Shown: in pieces, positions 48,101-55,851 of the stretch | Numbering within the stretch: position 1 is the first letter of the stretch | How the letters are laid out: each line of letters begins with the position of its first letter | Notes under the pieces: model-generated | Databases searched by the model: none | What the model was told of the DNA's origin: nothing | The model's input: the letters and a program-made list of their open reading frames with translations, nothing else | NCBI RefSeq assembly: GCF_037042905.1 | Contig: NC_087254.1 | Location: 15,671,103-15,735,102, forward strand | Reading direction: 5' to 3' | DNA length: 64,000 bases | Source of the DNA: Lytechinus pictus | Taxonomy: Eukaryota > Echinodermata > Echinoidea > Temnopleuroida > Toxopneustidae | Position numbers and translations under genes: made by a program

Positions 48101-51100
48101 CATGTTTAATTAGATTTTCTCCATCAGTAGAAATGTTCAAACTAAGACTAAAGAGACAATTTTTTCCATTAATTTCCAAACACCTATTCCTTATTTCAAA
48201 TGTTGTTTTCCAATTATTTCAGAATCCCTTACAGCGCAGAAGGGTATAATGATTATGCACGTATTGTTTGCGCTATATAAATCAGTATATTATTTATTTA
48301 CCTGTCAGATATCGAGTTCGGGTCGGATGCGCATTTAAAACGAACTTAGAGAACCTAAACATTTTGGCGTTTGTAAAGCTTATAGCAAATAAGTTGAAAA
48401 CATTATGCTTGAGAAAGTGCAAATTCTCGTGGCGCTATTCAAGCTACTGGCAATATCAGGCGTCTACATGTACTAGGTGTACTCCTACAACCCTTTCTCT
48501 CGAATATACAGGCATGTTTTTCCGGAGTTTGTATCATTGACGTTTACTCCTTCAATTAAATGGTTCGAGTCTCATCTATATCCTTAAAGGACAAGTCCAC
48601 CCCAAAAAAAAAAAAAAAAAATCAAAATCGGATGTAAAATAAGAAAGTTATGACATTTTAAAGTTTCGCTTCATTTCACAAAACAGTTATCGGTCGGTAT
48701 GCAAATGAGGGAACTGATGACATCACTCACTCACTATTTCTTTTGTATTTTATTATATGAAATATGAAATATTTTGATTTTCTCGTCATTGTCATGTGAA
48801 ATGAAATTTCATTCCTCCATGAACACGTGGAATTCCATTATTTTAACATTTTGTGCTTCAGGCAAGGAGGTCCTAATCGTCAAATTCGTAAAAATTGAAA
48901 TATTGTATAATTCAAATAATAAAAAACAAAAGAAATAGTGAGTGAGTGACATCATCGACTCTCTCATTTGGATGTAACTGGCTCGTTCATATACCTATTT
49001 TGTTAAAAATAAGCGAAACTTTGAAATGTCATAACTTTCTTATTTTACATCCGATTTTGATGAAATTTTCAGTATTGTGCTTGTCTGATTTTTCTCTATT
49101 GATTCAAATCAACATTTTTCTGAGGTGGACTTGACCTTTAAGTTTAGTAAGAAATTTCAAACCACTGGCAACCAAAAACTGATAGTTGGATGAGGCCGAC
49201 GATTGTTGGCTGAATTCACAATAATGAAATTGATAATAATAAAAATTCAAAGGCAGATCAATTTGAACAGGATTAATGATAGCATCGTTCCAGAACCATT
49301 TGTAAATTCAGACAGGAACCGCCGACCAAAAGCGTACGACCGTACTATATAGCACTTGTTTAGGAGTTTTGTAGAAATAAGAAAAGATTGAAGGATGTTT
49401 CAAAATGTTCCAAAGGGTAACTTCATTCCATTTTTTTTTGTCTCGCCTGCATAATAATAGCCAATTTTTATAAAGCGCTTTTCCCGGAATGGCTCAAAGC
49501 GCGTTACAGCATATTATTACCCCGGTCATTGGATTCATTTCAATCCCGCACGAAAAGTGCACAATTTCCACTCCCTAGGGATCATTCCTCGCATTCATCG
49601 CAGCCTCATTATGGCGCTGGCAAAATCAAACATACAATATCTTTCGCATCCTACCGAGTACCCATTTAGCACCTGGGTCGAGAGTGGCAAAGTGTGGATT
49701 AACGCCTTGCCGAAGGACGCTAGACCGCGGTGGGATTCGAACACACGACCCTCTGTTTACAAGGCGAGAATCAGAATCACTACACCACGGCTCTTCCACG
49801 CCGATCAAAAGCAGCTTTTCCAACCGCGGCGATGGCTGCGTCGTCGACATCAAATCTTAAATAAAGATTAAGTTTTTGAAAAGTCATCATAACTTAGAAA
49901 GTATATAGGCATAGTTCATGAAACGTAGACATAATGGTTATCAAGTATTACTCAACATCTCGCAAGAGTTTGATGTCACATTACTAAGGTCAAAGGTCAT
50001 TTAGGGTCAATGAACTTACACCATGTTGGGGGAATCAATATCAAAATCTTAACCGAAGTTTAAGTTTTTGAAGCTTCATCATTACTTAAAAAGTATATAG
50101 GCTTAGTTTATGAAAGGGTAATACTAAATACTCTTTCTGAGTTTCAGGTCAAATGACCAAGGTCAAAGTTATTTAGGGTCAATAAACTTTGGCCATGTTG
50201 GGGGTATTTGTTAATTTCCATCATAACTTTGAAATTTTATAGATCTGGTTCATGAAATTTTGACATACTGTAAGAGTAATCACGCATCAGTGAACATCCT
50301 GCGTGAGAATCAGGTCACATGACCAAGGTCATTGAACTTTGGCCGTGTTTGTGGTATTTGTTGAATTGCCATCATAACATTGAAAATAATAATACTCAAC
50401 ATTTATAACGCGCTATTCGCTCATGGCCCAAAGCGCTCACAATTTCAGTTAAATTATTCATACAAACAGAAAATCAGAATGACATATTAAATGAAGGCAG
50501 TTGCCTAGAACAAAAGAGTTTTGAGGGACTTCTTAAAGGACCCAATGAAATTGAAAATTTATGGATCTAGTTCATGAAATGTGGATATGAGGGTAATCAA
50601 GTATCACTGATCGCCTTGCGCAAGTCTTTGGTCACATGATCAAGGTCAAATGTCATTTAGGTTCAGTGAACATAGTATTTTTTCATCATGATATGAATGG
50701 TGTATTTTGTGAGTGATTATTCTATAGCCGTTTTCAAAGTAAAGCACAGGGCCATGATAGAATTAGTAATTTTCTCCTTAAACAAATTATACATTTTATT
50801 GCACCCCCTCTGACTCATATTTTTAATCTCTCACTCAATACTGGGAAATGTCCAGAGTGCTTAAAAATTGCTAAAGTAAATCCTATTTTTAAGAAAGACA
50901 ACCCTCATGAAATAAGTAATTATAGACCTATATCGATTCTCCCTAGTATATCTAAAATCATTGAAAAGATTATTTACAAGAGGCTATACAAGTTTTTGGA
51001 TACACATAATTTATTAAATTCCAATCAATATGGTTTCAGAAAAAGTCATTCAACTGACCTTGCGCTGATTAGATTATATGATAAAATAACAGATTCTATA

Positions 51101-53396
51101 GCCAATAAAGAACATGTAATAGGGGTATTTATGGATCTATCAAAGGCCTTTGATACGATTGACCACCAAATTTTACTTCAAAAACCTTACTCTTATGGAA
51201 TTCGTGGTGTTGCTCTTTCCTGGTTTCAAAGCTATTTAACCAATAGAAAACAATATGTTGTATTTAATGATGTTTCTTCAACTTTTCTACCAATCCGATG
51301 CGGTGTCCCACAAGGATCGATATTAGGCCCATTACTTTTTTTATTATATATCAATGACTTAACTAATACAACTTCTCTTCTATCGTTTATATTATTTGCA
51401 GATGATACTAATATATTTTTACTCACATTATAACCTTAGCACCCTAGTTGACACACTAAATAATGAGTTACTGAAATTATCTTTATGGTTTAAATGTAAC
51501 AAATTGTCTCTCAATATCAACAAAACTAATTTCATGTATTTTAAACACATACAATCTCATTTAAATGACGTACATTACAACATATGTATAGATAATGTTC
51601 CTCTTGAAAGAAAGCATCAAACGAAGTTTTTGGGTGTCGTCATTGACGAAAATTTAAATTGGAACGAACATATACGCCATATAATAACTTATATTTCTTG
51701 GAATGTTGGTATACTATATAAATTAAAGAAATGTATTCCTTGCAAAACACTTGCGTTGCTTTATAATTCATTGATTTTACCGTATATAACGTATAGCAAT
51801 TTAGTATGGGCCACAACAAACAAAACAAAAATAAATTCTATTTGTACCGGTTCACAATATTTATCTCACTCCAAACCATTATTTTACCAATTAAAAACTC
51901 TGACATTATTTGACATTAATACACTACAAAGTTTATTGTTCATTTTCAAGTATTTAAATGGGATGCTACCAAATTCATTTCAAAATTTTTATACTTTGAA
52001 TAAAACCATTCATGATTTCCCCACCCGTAATTCCTCTAATTTACATTTAGTCAATCCAAAACTACGTATTGCCCAGAGATCCGTAAGACATCATGGTCCT
52101 GACCTTTGGAATCCTCTCCCAGACTCAATTAAATCCTTTTGCTCCCTACACTCATTCAAAGCTAAAGTTAAGGTCATGTTACTATCGGAATATGTAAAAT
52201 AAACTTTCTTGTGTCATAATCATGTTCTAATATTCCGTTTCCATCATCATTAACATTATTTCCACCACCACCACCACCGTCACCACTATCATCATCATCA
52301 TCATCATCATCATCATCTTCATCATCTTCATTTGTCATTATCATTATTATTTTTTTTTTTACTTGATTATATATATTATAGCAATTTTTGGCTTGTTAGA
52401 TTTTGTTCTTCTCTTTTTTTATATTATACTTAATTGATACTTTAATAATTTGTTATTGTCCATTCTGCTCATAATATGATTATATGGTTAAAATATGTTT
52501 CGGTTTGTCATATTTTTCAAGCATTTTTTTGCTTACTATGGCAATCCATCTTCTGCTATTAATTTTATGCTAAATGATTTATACCTGATTTATTGTCAAT
52601 ATATGTTTGTTACATTTATGTTATATTATATTGTTATGTAGAAGAAAAATAAATTCAATTCAAATCAAATCAAATCAAAGTCAGCACTGCTGCTATATCG
52701 AATCGCGTAATCCAGGCGAGACTGCCAGAGGCGCTCCACTTGTTTAATCAATCGGATGCCATGAATCTAGTTAAGTTGTATCGAAGTTTTATTGCATTCT
52801 TCCTAACTAACACTAGGATTATAACAAATGGAATTTGAAAATGTATCTTGTTATTTTTCACAGAGGAAACAAAGCCTGGTTACCACAAAATCGAAGATGA
52901 AGAGGAAACTGACAACCATTACGCACGGATTACTGACAACCACAAGACTAACAGTATCCCAAAGTCAAAAGGTAGCCATGGAACCCAAGCTAACAAGGCT
53001 GCTATCATAGCCGAGACCGGACACGTTGCCCAAGAGAAAGCAAATGGGGATGTCAACAGCAACGTCAATGACGACGGAGGCGTCATCAACAAGGGATTCA
53101 CTAATGACGAGGGCCTAGCCGAAGAGGCTGCCGCCGCCGTGGCTGCTTTTGATGCGGCCGTCGTCGAATCGAACGAAGGTGCGCTGGACGACACAGAAGG
53201 AGATAACGCCGGGTACCAGACCATCATCGTCGCTGCCGACGTCACCCCTCAGCCAAAGGAGAATACGGAAAATACCTTCCCGCACCCACCACCAGCTGAT
53301 ACTAGTAGTGTACCACCACCACCAGAAGAGACGCCGCCACCACCCCCTCCAGAGGCTGATGGTGCACCTTACGACGAAGAACGCTCAGCGCTGTAG
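30682..53396 (+). CDS. Protease paralog B: mosaic type I transmembrane serine protease (trypsin-LDLa-PAN-CUB-CUB-TM-Pro-rich tail; 13 coding exons, 887 aa)
   Basis: Exons 30682-30751, 31742-31916, 34342-34631, 35449-35585, 38083-38263, 39140-39256, 39753-40007, 40492-40570, 45055-45329, 45840-45943, 46441-46690, 47497-47694 and 52864-53396 join into one frame of 2664 nt with consistent phases. Order: signal peptide (1-20); activation site M39/IVGG; S1 domain with His80, Asp129, Ser227 and an S1-pocket Asp (DSCQGDSGGP); LDLa (about 288-323); PAN/apple-like (324-408); two CUB domains (409-526, 527-644); transmembrane helix about 669-692; 195-residue acidic, proline-rich cytoplasmic tail. The protease should be extracellular, with ligand-binding modules between it and the membrane. 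LDLa and CUB modules commonly bind proteins and Ca2+. It shares exon phases with paralog A. Substrate and ligand are unknown; the one-gene model rests on phase continuity. Confidence 0.88.
30752..31741. other. Protease B intron 1
   Basis: AT-rich, with a short TG/TA microsatellite at 30,793-30,815. A 40-bp direct duplication ('caatgatatagtt...cataactaat') lies at about 31,576-31,655. Nothing else recognised. Confidence 0.6.
31742..31916 (+). CDS. Paralog B exon 2: activation site and catalytic His
   Basis: It encodes [29 protein letters not shown] and ITAAHC (His80). The acceptor is 'ttcctag' and the donor 'gtaagt', phase 1 to 2. Met39 precedes the activation bond, as in paralog A. Confidence 0.93.
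32016..32340. repeat. MITE fragment with long (TA)n
   Basis: The edges 'acactcttaaaataggtggg' and 'ctgcccaacattctg' recall the 27,782 family ('gcccaa' and 'ctgggcaacat' words). The middle (about 32,176-32,280) is a ~100-bp (TA)n tract. Isoleucine/tyrosine frames over it are not proteins. Confidence 0.7.
32415..32970. mobile_element. ~556-bp MITE with ~27-bp TIRs in intron 2
   Basis: The left 'gtcggcggtcgtccgaaccg' is matched inverted by 'cggttcggatgaccgccgac' (32,948-32,967), with two mismatches and further matching on the inner side. No ORF. The rest of 32,970-33,480 shows nothing. Confidence 0.8.
33480..33570 (-). repeat. Dispersed repeat shared with 54,150-54,240
   Basis: The complement reads 'aatcttacgacgatcagc' then 'tttcgacaaagacct', the same words in the same order as at 54,160-54,220. 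The family is unknown. Confidence 0.6.
33585..33785 (+). mobile_element. tRNA-derived SINE
   Basis: A-box-like 'tgtccagtggttac' and B box 'gagttcgaatccc' (33,635-33,647) head a non-tRNA body ending near 'ctgtcctgccg'. It lies in protease B intron 2, sense orientation. Confidence 0.65.
34042..34190 (+). mobile_element. tRNA-Ser-like SINE
   Basis: 'gccgtggctgagtggt' at its start resembles tRNA-Ser. A 7-nt anticodon loop reading AGA sits on a 4-bp stem, and B box 'gggttcgatcg' follows. The 3' acceptor strand 'tcacggc' pairs with the 5' one with one G-U pair. There is no serine-type long variable arm and the T stem is imperfect, so it is a SINE head or tRNA pseudogene and unlikely to be a working tRNA gene. 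Confidence 0.6.
34342..34631 (+). CDS. Paralog B exon 3: catalytic Asp region
   Basis: It contains [26 protein letters not shown] (Asp129), VNTVCLP and VVTGWG. The acceptor is 'atcacttttag'; the donor is 'gtaatt', phase 1. Confidence 0.93.
34632..35448. other. Protease B intron 3
   Basis: No transposon end was resolved. A short ATTT-rich tract lies at 35,185-35,210. Open frames here lack splice support. Confidence 0.5.
35449..35585 (+). CDS. Paralog B exon 4
   Basis: It encodes [24 protein letters not shown] and IDSCQ, ending in phase 0 before 'gtattc'. The S1-pocket Asp and Cys191 are both present. Confidence 0.93.
35627..35869. mobile_element. MITE, 'ggtgttaaaac' family, copy 2
   Basis: The TIRs are 'ttcactgtaaaaactgcgg' and the complement of 'attcacagcaaaaactgtgg'. 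It carries several 'ggtgtt'/'aacacc' words in both orientations. It lies in intron 4 and is better preserved than the copy at 30,158. Confidence 0.8.
35870..38082. other. Remainder of protease B intron 4
   Basis: About 2.2 kb of AT-rich DNA without a recognisable exon, RNA or transposon end. The longer open frames (36,844-37,110; 37,159-37,476) have no domain-like features. Confidence 0.5.
38083..38263 (+). CDS. Paralog B exon 5: catalytic Ser
   Basis: [10 protein letters not shown] (Ser227), [15 protein letters not shown] and [11 protein letters not shown]. Cys220 is present and pairs with Cys191 of exon 4. It is 181 nt, phase 0 to 1, as in paralog A. Confidence 0.94.
38540..38900. repeat. 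Imperfect tandem duplication, ~211-225-bp period
   Basis: 'ccatgtgacaatttyataac' at 38,540 recurs at 38,751. 'cataaggtaaagtaatg' at 38,595 recurs as 'cataagataaagcaatg' at 38,818. Protease B intron 5. A 'ttcaattcaattcaatt' tail at 38,910-38,928 suggests an inverted LINE 3' end next to it. Confidence 0.7.
39140..39256 (+). CDS. Paralog B exon 6: LDL-receptor class A module
   Basis: A 117-nt phase 1-1 exon with six cysteines in LDLa spacing ([25 protein letters not shown], then HDTDEEFC). The acidic DxDE motif before the last Cys is the expected Ca2+ site. Confidence 0.93.
39300..39560. repeat. Simple (ATT)/(ATG) tracts in intron 6
   Basis: Interrupted ATT/ATC triplets occupy 39,424-39,560, with ATG/AAT triplets at 39,305-39,390. 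No gene. Confidence 0.85.
39753..40007 (+). CDS. Paralog B exon 7: PAN/apple-like module
   Basis: An 85-codon phase 1-1 exon with the Cys pattern EHCANTC, GCRAFDV and YKCEFA, which fits PAN/apple domains. Sequons include NIS, NQT and NRT. The family call rests on the Cys pattern and the short 'C.AFD' signature. Confidence 0.78.
40492..40570 (+). CDS. Paralog B exon 8: start of CUB 1
   Basis: Acceptor 'gatatttcag', donor 'gtgagt', phase 1 to 2. It encodes [18 protein letters not shown], the first strands of a CUB domain. The usual first Cys of CUB is absent. Confidence 0.8.
40919..41126. mobile_element. hAT-type MITE, second copy
   Basis: It shares with 26,304-26,501 'gggcaaaaccgtc', 'tttgacaagcaaa', 'ggtcttcaagctcgtca', 'gatacgtcctttgcat' and the right end 'gtaggtacgctag'. 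The left end is degraded. It lies in protease B intron 8. Confidence 0.8.
41127..42010. other. Protease B intron 8, part
   Basis: At 41,140-41,335 several 'cacagtgtg'/'cacactgt' words in both orientations suggest an unresolved MITE. The rest has no recognised feature. Confidence 0.45.
42011..44243. mobile_element. ~2.2-kb hAT-like non-autonomous element
   Basis: The left 'agggacctgggaacg' and right 'cttctcaggtccct' are inverted. The adjacent 'gtgggggtgctg' is matched by 'cagcaccccc'. The 258-bp element at 46,782 has the same terminal words, with 8-bp duplications. Nested inside are (TA)n at 42,112-42,144, the mirror-motif array, and 'cacgcagcaccccc' blocks at 43,747 and 44,174. No transposase was found. 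Confidence 0.65.
42218..43563. repeat. Tandem ~110-bp unit carrying the GCGAGCGCGAAGCGCGAGC mirror motif
   Basis: Copies begin near 42,218, 42,330 (short), 42,446, 42,551, 42,663, 42,773, 42,872 and 43,541. Between 42,446 and 42,872 the spacing is 99-112 bases. The intervening AT-rich part is also conserved ('gagatttcagacc', 'gagacat', 'ttttctaatcatgaacagg', 'actatacaattg'). Not coding. Confidence 0.9.
44244..45054. repeat. G/C-run repeat remnants and a 50-bp duplication, end of intron 8
   Basis: C runs lie at 44,359-44,368 and 44,463-44,474, near 'gtaacccttttttttggcttg'-like duplicates (44,311 and 44,401). A 50-bp direct repeat ('atgtactcattatgta') occurs at 44,501 and 44,551. No exon before 45,055. 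Confidence 0.65.
45055..45329 (+). CDS. Paralog B exon 9: rest of CUB 1
   Basis: [22 protein letters not shown] and FGFLLEYEA are CUB-like. Two cysteines remain (NATC and SFC). Phase 2 to 1; acceptor 'ctctgtgcag'. It lies 4.5 kb after exon 8, across an intron that holds a 2.2-kb hAT-like element. Confidence 0.87.
45330..45839. other. Protease B intron 9
   Basis: About 510 bases with no recognised repeat or exon. Confidence 0.5.
45840..45943 (+). CDS. Paralog B exon 10: start of CUB 2
   Basis: [20 protein letters not shown], then [12 protein letters not shown]: the canonical first half of a CUB domain with both N-terminal cysteines. Phase 1 to 0; acceptor 'ctgtttcag'. Confidence 0.9.
46281..46432. 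mobile_element. MITE abutting the exon 11 acceptor
   Basis: The left 'ttcataaagacttgttatc' and right 'gataacatatttg'...'tttcatatacttgtta' (complement) form imperfect TIRs. The right edge 'gaaacgtgcccc' ends about eight bases before exon 11. The core 'cagccaatcagag' is shared in style with other MITEs here. Confidence 0.55.
46441..46690 (+). CDS. Paralog B exon 11: rest of CUB 2
   Basis: [34 protein letters not shown] and FIKFSSDGS. Glu, Asp and Asp at the usual CUB Ca2+ positions suggest a calcium-binding CUB. Phase 0 to 1; acceptor 'ctattttag'. Confidence 0.93.
46782..47039. mobile_element. 258-bp hAT-type MITE in intron 11
   Basis: The ends 'catggccctgggaa' and 'ttcccagggccctg' are inverted, and the 8-bp flanks 'caattatt' (46,774-46,781 and 47,040-47,047) are identical. 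The interior shares 'ctgcgtgtattattctccac' with the 44.2-kb element, on the opposite strand. It is the short relative of the 42,011-44,243 element. Confidence 0.85.
47497..47694 (+). CDS. Paralog B exon 12: juxtamembrane and transmembrane helix
   Basis: After an acidic juxtamembrane segment comes a hydrophobic helix around [19 protein letters not shown], then [11 protein letters not shown]. The basic residues after the helix agree with a cytoplasmic C terminus. Phase 1-1. Confidence 0.87.
47700..48300 (+). pseudogene. LINE RT C-terminal fragment and 3' UTR
   Basis: Frames give the C-terminal signature of CR1/L2-type ORF2, including '[13 protein letters not shown]' and '[11 protein letters not shown]'. 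An upstream region corresponds to 'LHW-PVRQRI'. It ends in 'gcgctatataaatcagtatatt'. A similar 3' end occurs near 56,500. It is 5'-truncated and frame-broken, in protease B intron 12. Confidence 0.8.
48588..49137. mobile_element. 550-bp TTAA-type MITE
   Basis: TTAA lies on both sides (48,584-48,587 and 49,138-49,141). The left 'aggacaagtccaccccaaa' matches the right 'ctgaggtggacttgacct' inverted. The inner arms share 'catccgattttgat', 'aagaaagttatgacattt' and 'agaaatagtgagtgag'. It lies in protease B intron 12. Confidence 0.9.
49451..49812 (-). mobile_element. tRNA-derived SINE (minus strand)
   Basis: On the minus strand, A-box-like 'tggtgtagtgatt' and B box 'gtgttcgaatccc' are followed by a body ending in 'ctttataaaaattggctatt'. 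The open frames over it are not genes. It is inserted in the satellite-like repeat. Confidence 0.75.
50379..50545 (-). mobile_element. Short SINE-like insertion with 9-bp duplication
   Basis: 'attgaaaat' occurs on both sides of an insert beginning 'aataataatactcaacattt' with 'aagcgctcacaattt'. It resembles the 3' parts of other SINEs here, and it separates two halves of one satellite unit. Confidence 0.6.
50719..52679 (+). pseudogene. 5'-truncated CR1/L2-like LINE (reverse transcriptase), nearly intact frame
   Basis: An open frame from about 50,757 to 51,433 carries [48 protein letters not shown] and the catalytic FADD. A small indel near 51,425 shifts to 51,396-52,202, with [25 protein letters not shown] and a terminal [11 protein letters not shown]. 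The tail 'aaatcaaatcaaatcaaa' ends it. No endonuclease is present. It inserted in the sense orientation into intron 12 of protease B, 185 bases before the last exon. Confidence 0.92.
52255..52340. repeat. CAC/CAT microsatellite in LINE 3' UTR
   Basis: (CAC)n then (CAT)n triplets within the 3' untranslated part of the LINE. Confidence 0.9.
52864..53396 (+). CDS. Paralog B exon 13: cytoplasmic tail and stop
   Basis: The acceptor 'tatttttcacag' precedes the exon, and the frame runs to TAG at 53,394. It is rich in Glu, Asp, Asn and Ala, with an Ala run in the middle. Near the C terminus are [16 protein letters not shown] and [10 protein letters not shown], candidate SH3, WW or EVH1 ligands. GYHKI and GYQTI are Tyr motifs. 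The low-complexity nature fits a disordered tail. Confidence 0.85.
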
Positions 53397-53930
53397 AGCA
53401 CTTAAGTCGAACCAACCATCGACTCGGATCGGCGCAAATGTGGGGGCGCTGTGCAAAACACTTCTGAAACTGCTTAATCATATGAGGGTTCTACTTCTTG
53501 CATTTTCACATTGGAGTTATATCAGCCTATTGTTAAACGAAAATGGCACGCCCCCTGTAATGCGATTAATGCTAGTCTTCCAAAAGATAAAAAGGACCCG
53601 AGCCCATATTCTCCATGCGATGCTGTAAAGCTTCTTGTCGATTGATAGGATATTGTATAAATTGACAACTATACGCTTGGTGAATTTAATGAATATTTGC
53701 ACGAGTTGTTATTATGGTTTTGAATTACTTTATTCACTCTCCAGTGGAATGTAGGATGCTCGAATGGCATAAATTATCGCCATCGAGTATCCAATTTTTG
53801 AAAACGGTTATACGATTAATAACATTAAGAAAGGATATCGTGATGATAATGTTAAACAAATATAACAATAAAATAACGGAATATAATGTATACATACAAA
53901 TATTAATAAAAATGAATTAAATTCCGATCG
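53397..53930 (+). promoter_or_regulatory. 3' UTR of protease B with two AATAAA signals
   Basis: AATAAA motifs at 53,867-53,872 and 53,905-53,910 follow the stop by about 470-510 bases in AT-rich DNA. The transcript probably ends near 53,925. The cleavage site is inferred. Confidence 0.6.
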
Positions 53931-54341
53931 TTTGCAACTAATGCCTCTTTGAGGATCCAAAAATGGTGTTATCATATTAATACTAATTAGGGGTTTTTGC
54001 TCCACGATGAATGATGGATTCAAGAACACAGAAAATGTATTTATGACAAAGCTGTCTTTGTTGAAAATCGGTGAATCAAAGTTTCGCCCTAGACTCTGGA
54101 GTCTTGACAAGTGAGATATTTGCAAATCTTCGTCATCTCACATCTGAGAATCTTCATGATCTTACGACGATCAGCTGTCCCTTTTCACCAACTTTCGACA
54201 AAGACCTCCTAGCTGTTCATTGTGATTTTCTATGTTGTTGAATCCATCCCCGTCGCGATCGTAAAAACCCCCGACCGTCTTCGTCACGAAAACGTGACAG
54301 TTATAGAATTCTCTCGTATTTCACTCTGGTGAACCTTACCT
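53931..54341. repeat. Intergenic, with a dispersed repeat at 54,125-54,250
   Basis: It shares 'atcttacgacgatcagc' and 'tttcgacaaagacct' with 33,480-33,570 (opposite strand) and more weakly with 50-130. No gene. Confidence 0.55.
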
Positions 54342-54521
54342 GGAGGCCGTTTCATAAAATTTTTTGTAAGTTAAGAGCTACTTTGAGAACGACTGGTCAC
54401 TGGTGACCCCTTCATACGCGCTAAACCATCGCCAATTCAATATACCATTTACCACAAGAAAGGATCACCAGTCATTTTAAAGTCGCTCTTAACTTACGAA
54501 CAGCTTTATGAAACACCCACC
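54342..54521. mobile_element. ~180-bp palindromic MITE, copy 1
   Basis: 'gtttcataaa' and 'gtaagttaagagc' at the left are inverted at the right ('gctcttaacttac', 'tttatgaaacac'). The loop holds 'cgctaaacc' and 'accatttaccac'. A better-kept copy is at 55,678. Confidence 0.85.
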
Positions 54522-55439
54522 TGTAAATATTAGAGATATGTCTAGACCTATGTAACTCGTCCACTGTCAGGATTCATGTCACAATTGAAATGGTGGTCTT
54601 AATCGTGGAACATATCATAGCTCGTGTCAGATCATATCAGATCAGAAGTAGAAATTGTAGGATCGTATTTTTTTTTAAAGGTTCAATTTTGGTGGCGATC
54701 AGCTACGAAAAGCCAATTGTGGCGTTCGTATCATATTGCAAGACAGTGGGAAGGAAACTCCAAATAGGACACATTTTTTCAAACAAATACCAATGCTTTG
54801 TCTTTCTTGGGCTAAATAAATGATATACTACTCACTTATTCCGGACTATTATTTCACAGAGGCGACTGAAAGAGTGAAAGCATAAACATATCTTATTTCA
54901 AAACCTATCATTAAATTTTCATTGATAAAATATTGTATATTTGCCTTATATTTGAAAACAAATCGAGAAAAGCAATCACCATTTTCTGTATGTGTACATA
55001 TACAACAAAAGAATATTGTATATAAATATATATTTCTTGTTTATCACCTGTTTAATTAATAAAGGAAAATTACCGCGTCGGGCCAAAGTGTTGATGCAGC
55101 ACTCTCCCTCTCGGAGTTTCGAATACTCCGCAGGGATGGAGAATGTTCATGACTTGTCTGGATAAACCTGATTCCAATGACGGGGCAATGCTATTCATGA
55201 AATATGTCTATGTATATAGAAATTTATGATAACCGCCATCGATATGCAAATTAGCTAGTACTATCTCAAACAAGGAATGGCTACGTCCAACCTAATTCAT
55301 AGAGGTTTGAATTAACAGAATGGGCGATTTCATTTTCAAGTCCGGTTTTGGCGTTGGTGTCGGTGTTATAGAAGCACAATTTGGACTGTGTTTCCTTTTC
55401 TACCTCCAAAACCTATTCTGAGTTTACACAAATGATCCA
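54522..55439. other. Intergenic, nothing recognised
   Basis: AT-rich. The open frame at 54,590-54,823 has no domain-like features. Confidence 0.5.
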
Positions 55440-55612
55440 GGGGGCTATTTCATAAAGATTTAAGTATGACTTAGAGTCGCACTTAAATGCCGACGTGTAC
55501 GTGGTTTGCAACGCGTAATCTTATTGATCAATGCGGTCATGCCTTTTATACCTTATGCAACCAAGCATTTAAGTGCGACTTTAAGTCATACTTAAATCTT
55601 TGAGATGCACCC
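55440..55612. mobile_element. Palindromic MITE, related type
   Basis: 'tttcataaagatttaagtat' is answered by 'atacttaaatctttgagatg'; 'gtcgcacttaaatgc' by 'gcatttaagtgcgac'. It is flanked by G and C runs. Confidence 0.85.
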
Positions 55613-55677
55613 CCCCCCCCCTAGGTCCTAGATCAGAATATTGACATTTCAACCCCTAGTGAGTGAGTAACATTTCA

Positions 55678-55851
55678 GGAGGGTGTTTCATAAAGCTGTT
55701 CGTAAGTTAAGAGCGACTTTAAGAACGACTGGTGATCCTTTCTTTTGGTAAATGCTATACACCATTGGCGAAGGTTTAGCGCGTAAGAAAGGTTCACCAG
55801 TCGTTCTTAAAGTCGCTCTTAACTTACGAACAGCTTTATGAAACACCCACC
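55678..55851. mobile_element. ~174-bp palindromic MITE, copy 2
   Basis: The arms 'gttcgtaagttaagagcgac' and 'gtcgctcttaacttacgaac' are perfectly complementary. 'aagaacgactggtga' and 'caccagtcgttctt' continue the pairing. The same family as 54,342. Confidence 0.9.

Larger units (their letters stand above)
49437..50718 (+). repeat. Tandem ~160-190-bp satellite-like repeat, broken by two SINEs
   Basis: Units carry 'catcataacttagaaagtatat', 'ttcatgaaacgtagacataa' and 'tcacatgaccaaggtcaaagg' variants. Unit starts lie near 49,867, 50,053, 50,213 and 50,366, and a further piece begins at 50,547. The window end (63,820-64,000) begins another copy of the same family, with the same 'gtctcgc' and 'cgccgcttttcc'-like lead. 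Confidence 0.8.

Noticed and set aside
53149..53628. Second-frame 159-codon ORF overlapping the last exon of protease B
   Set aside because: It is a shadow of the real tail frame, which is supported by splice phase and stop position.
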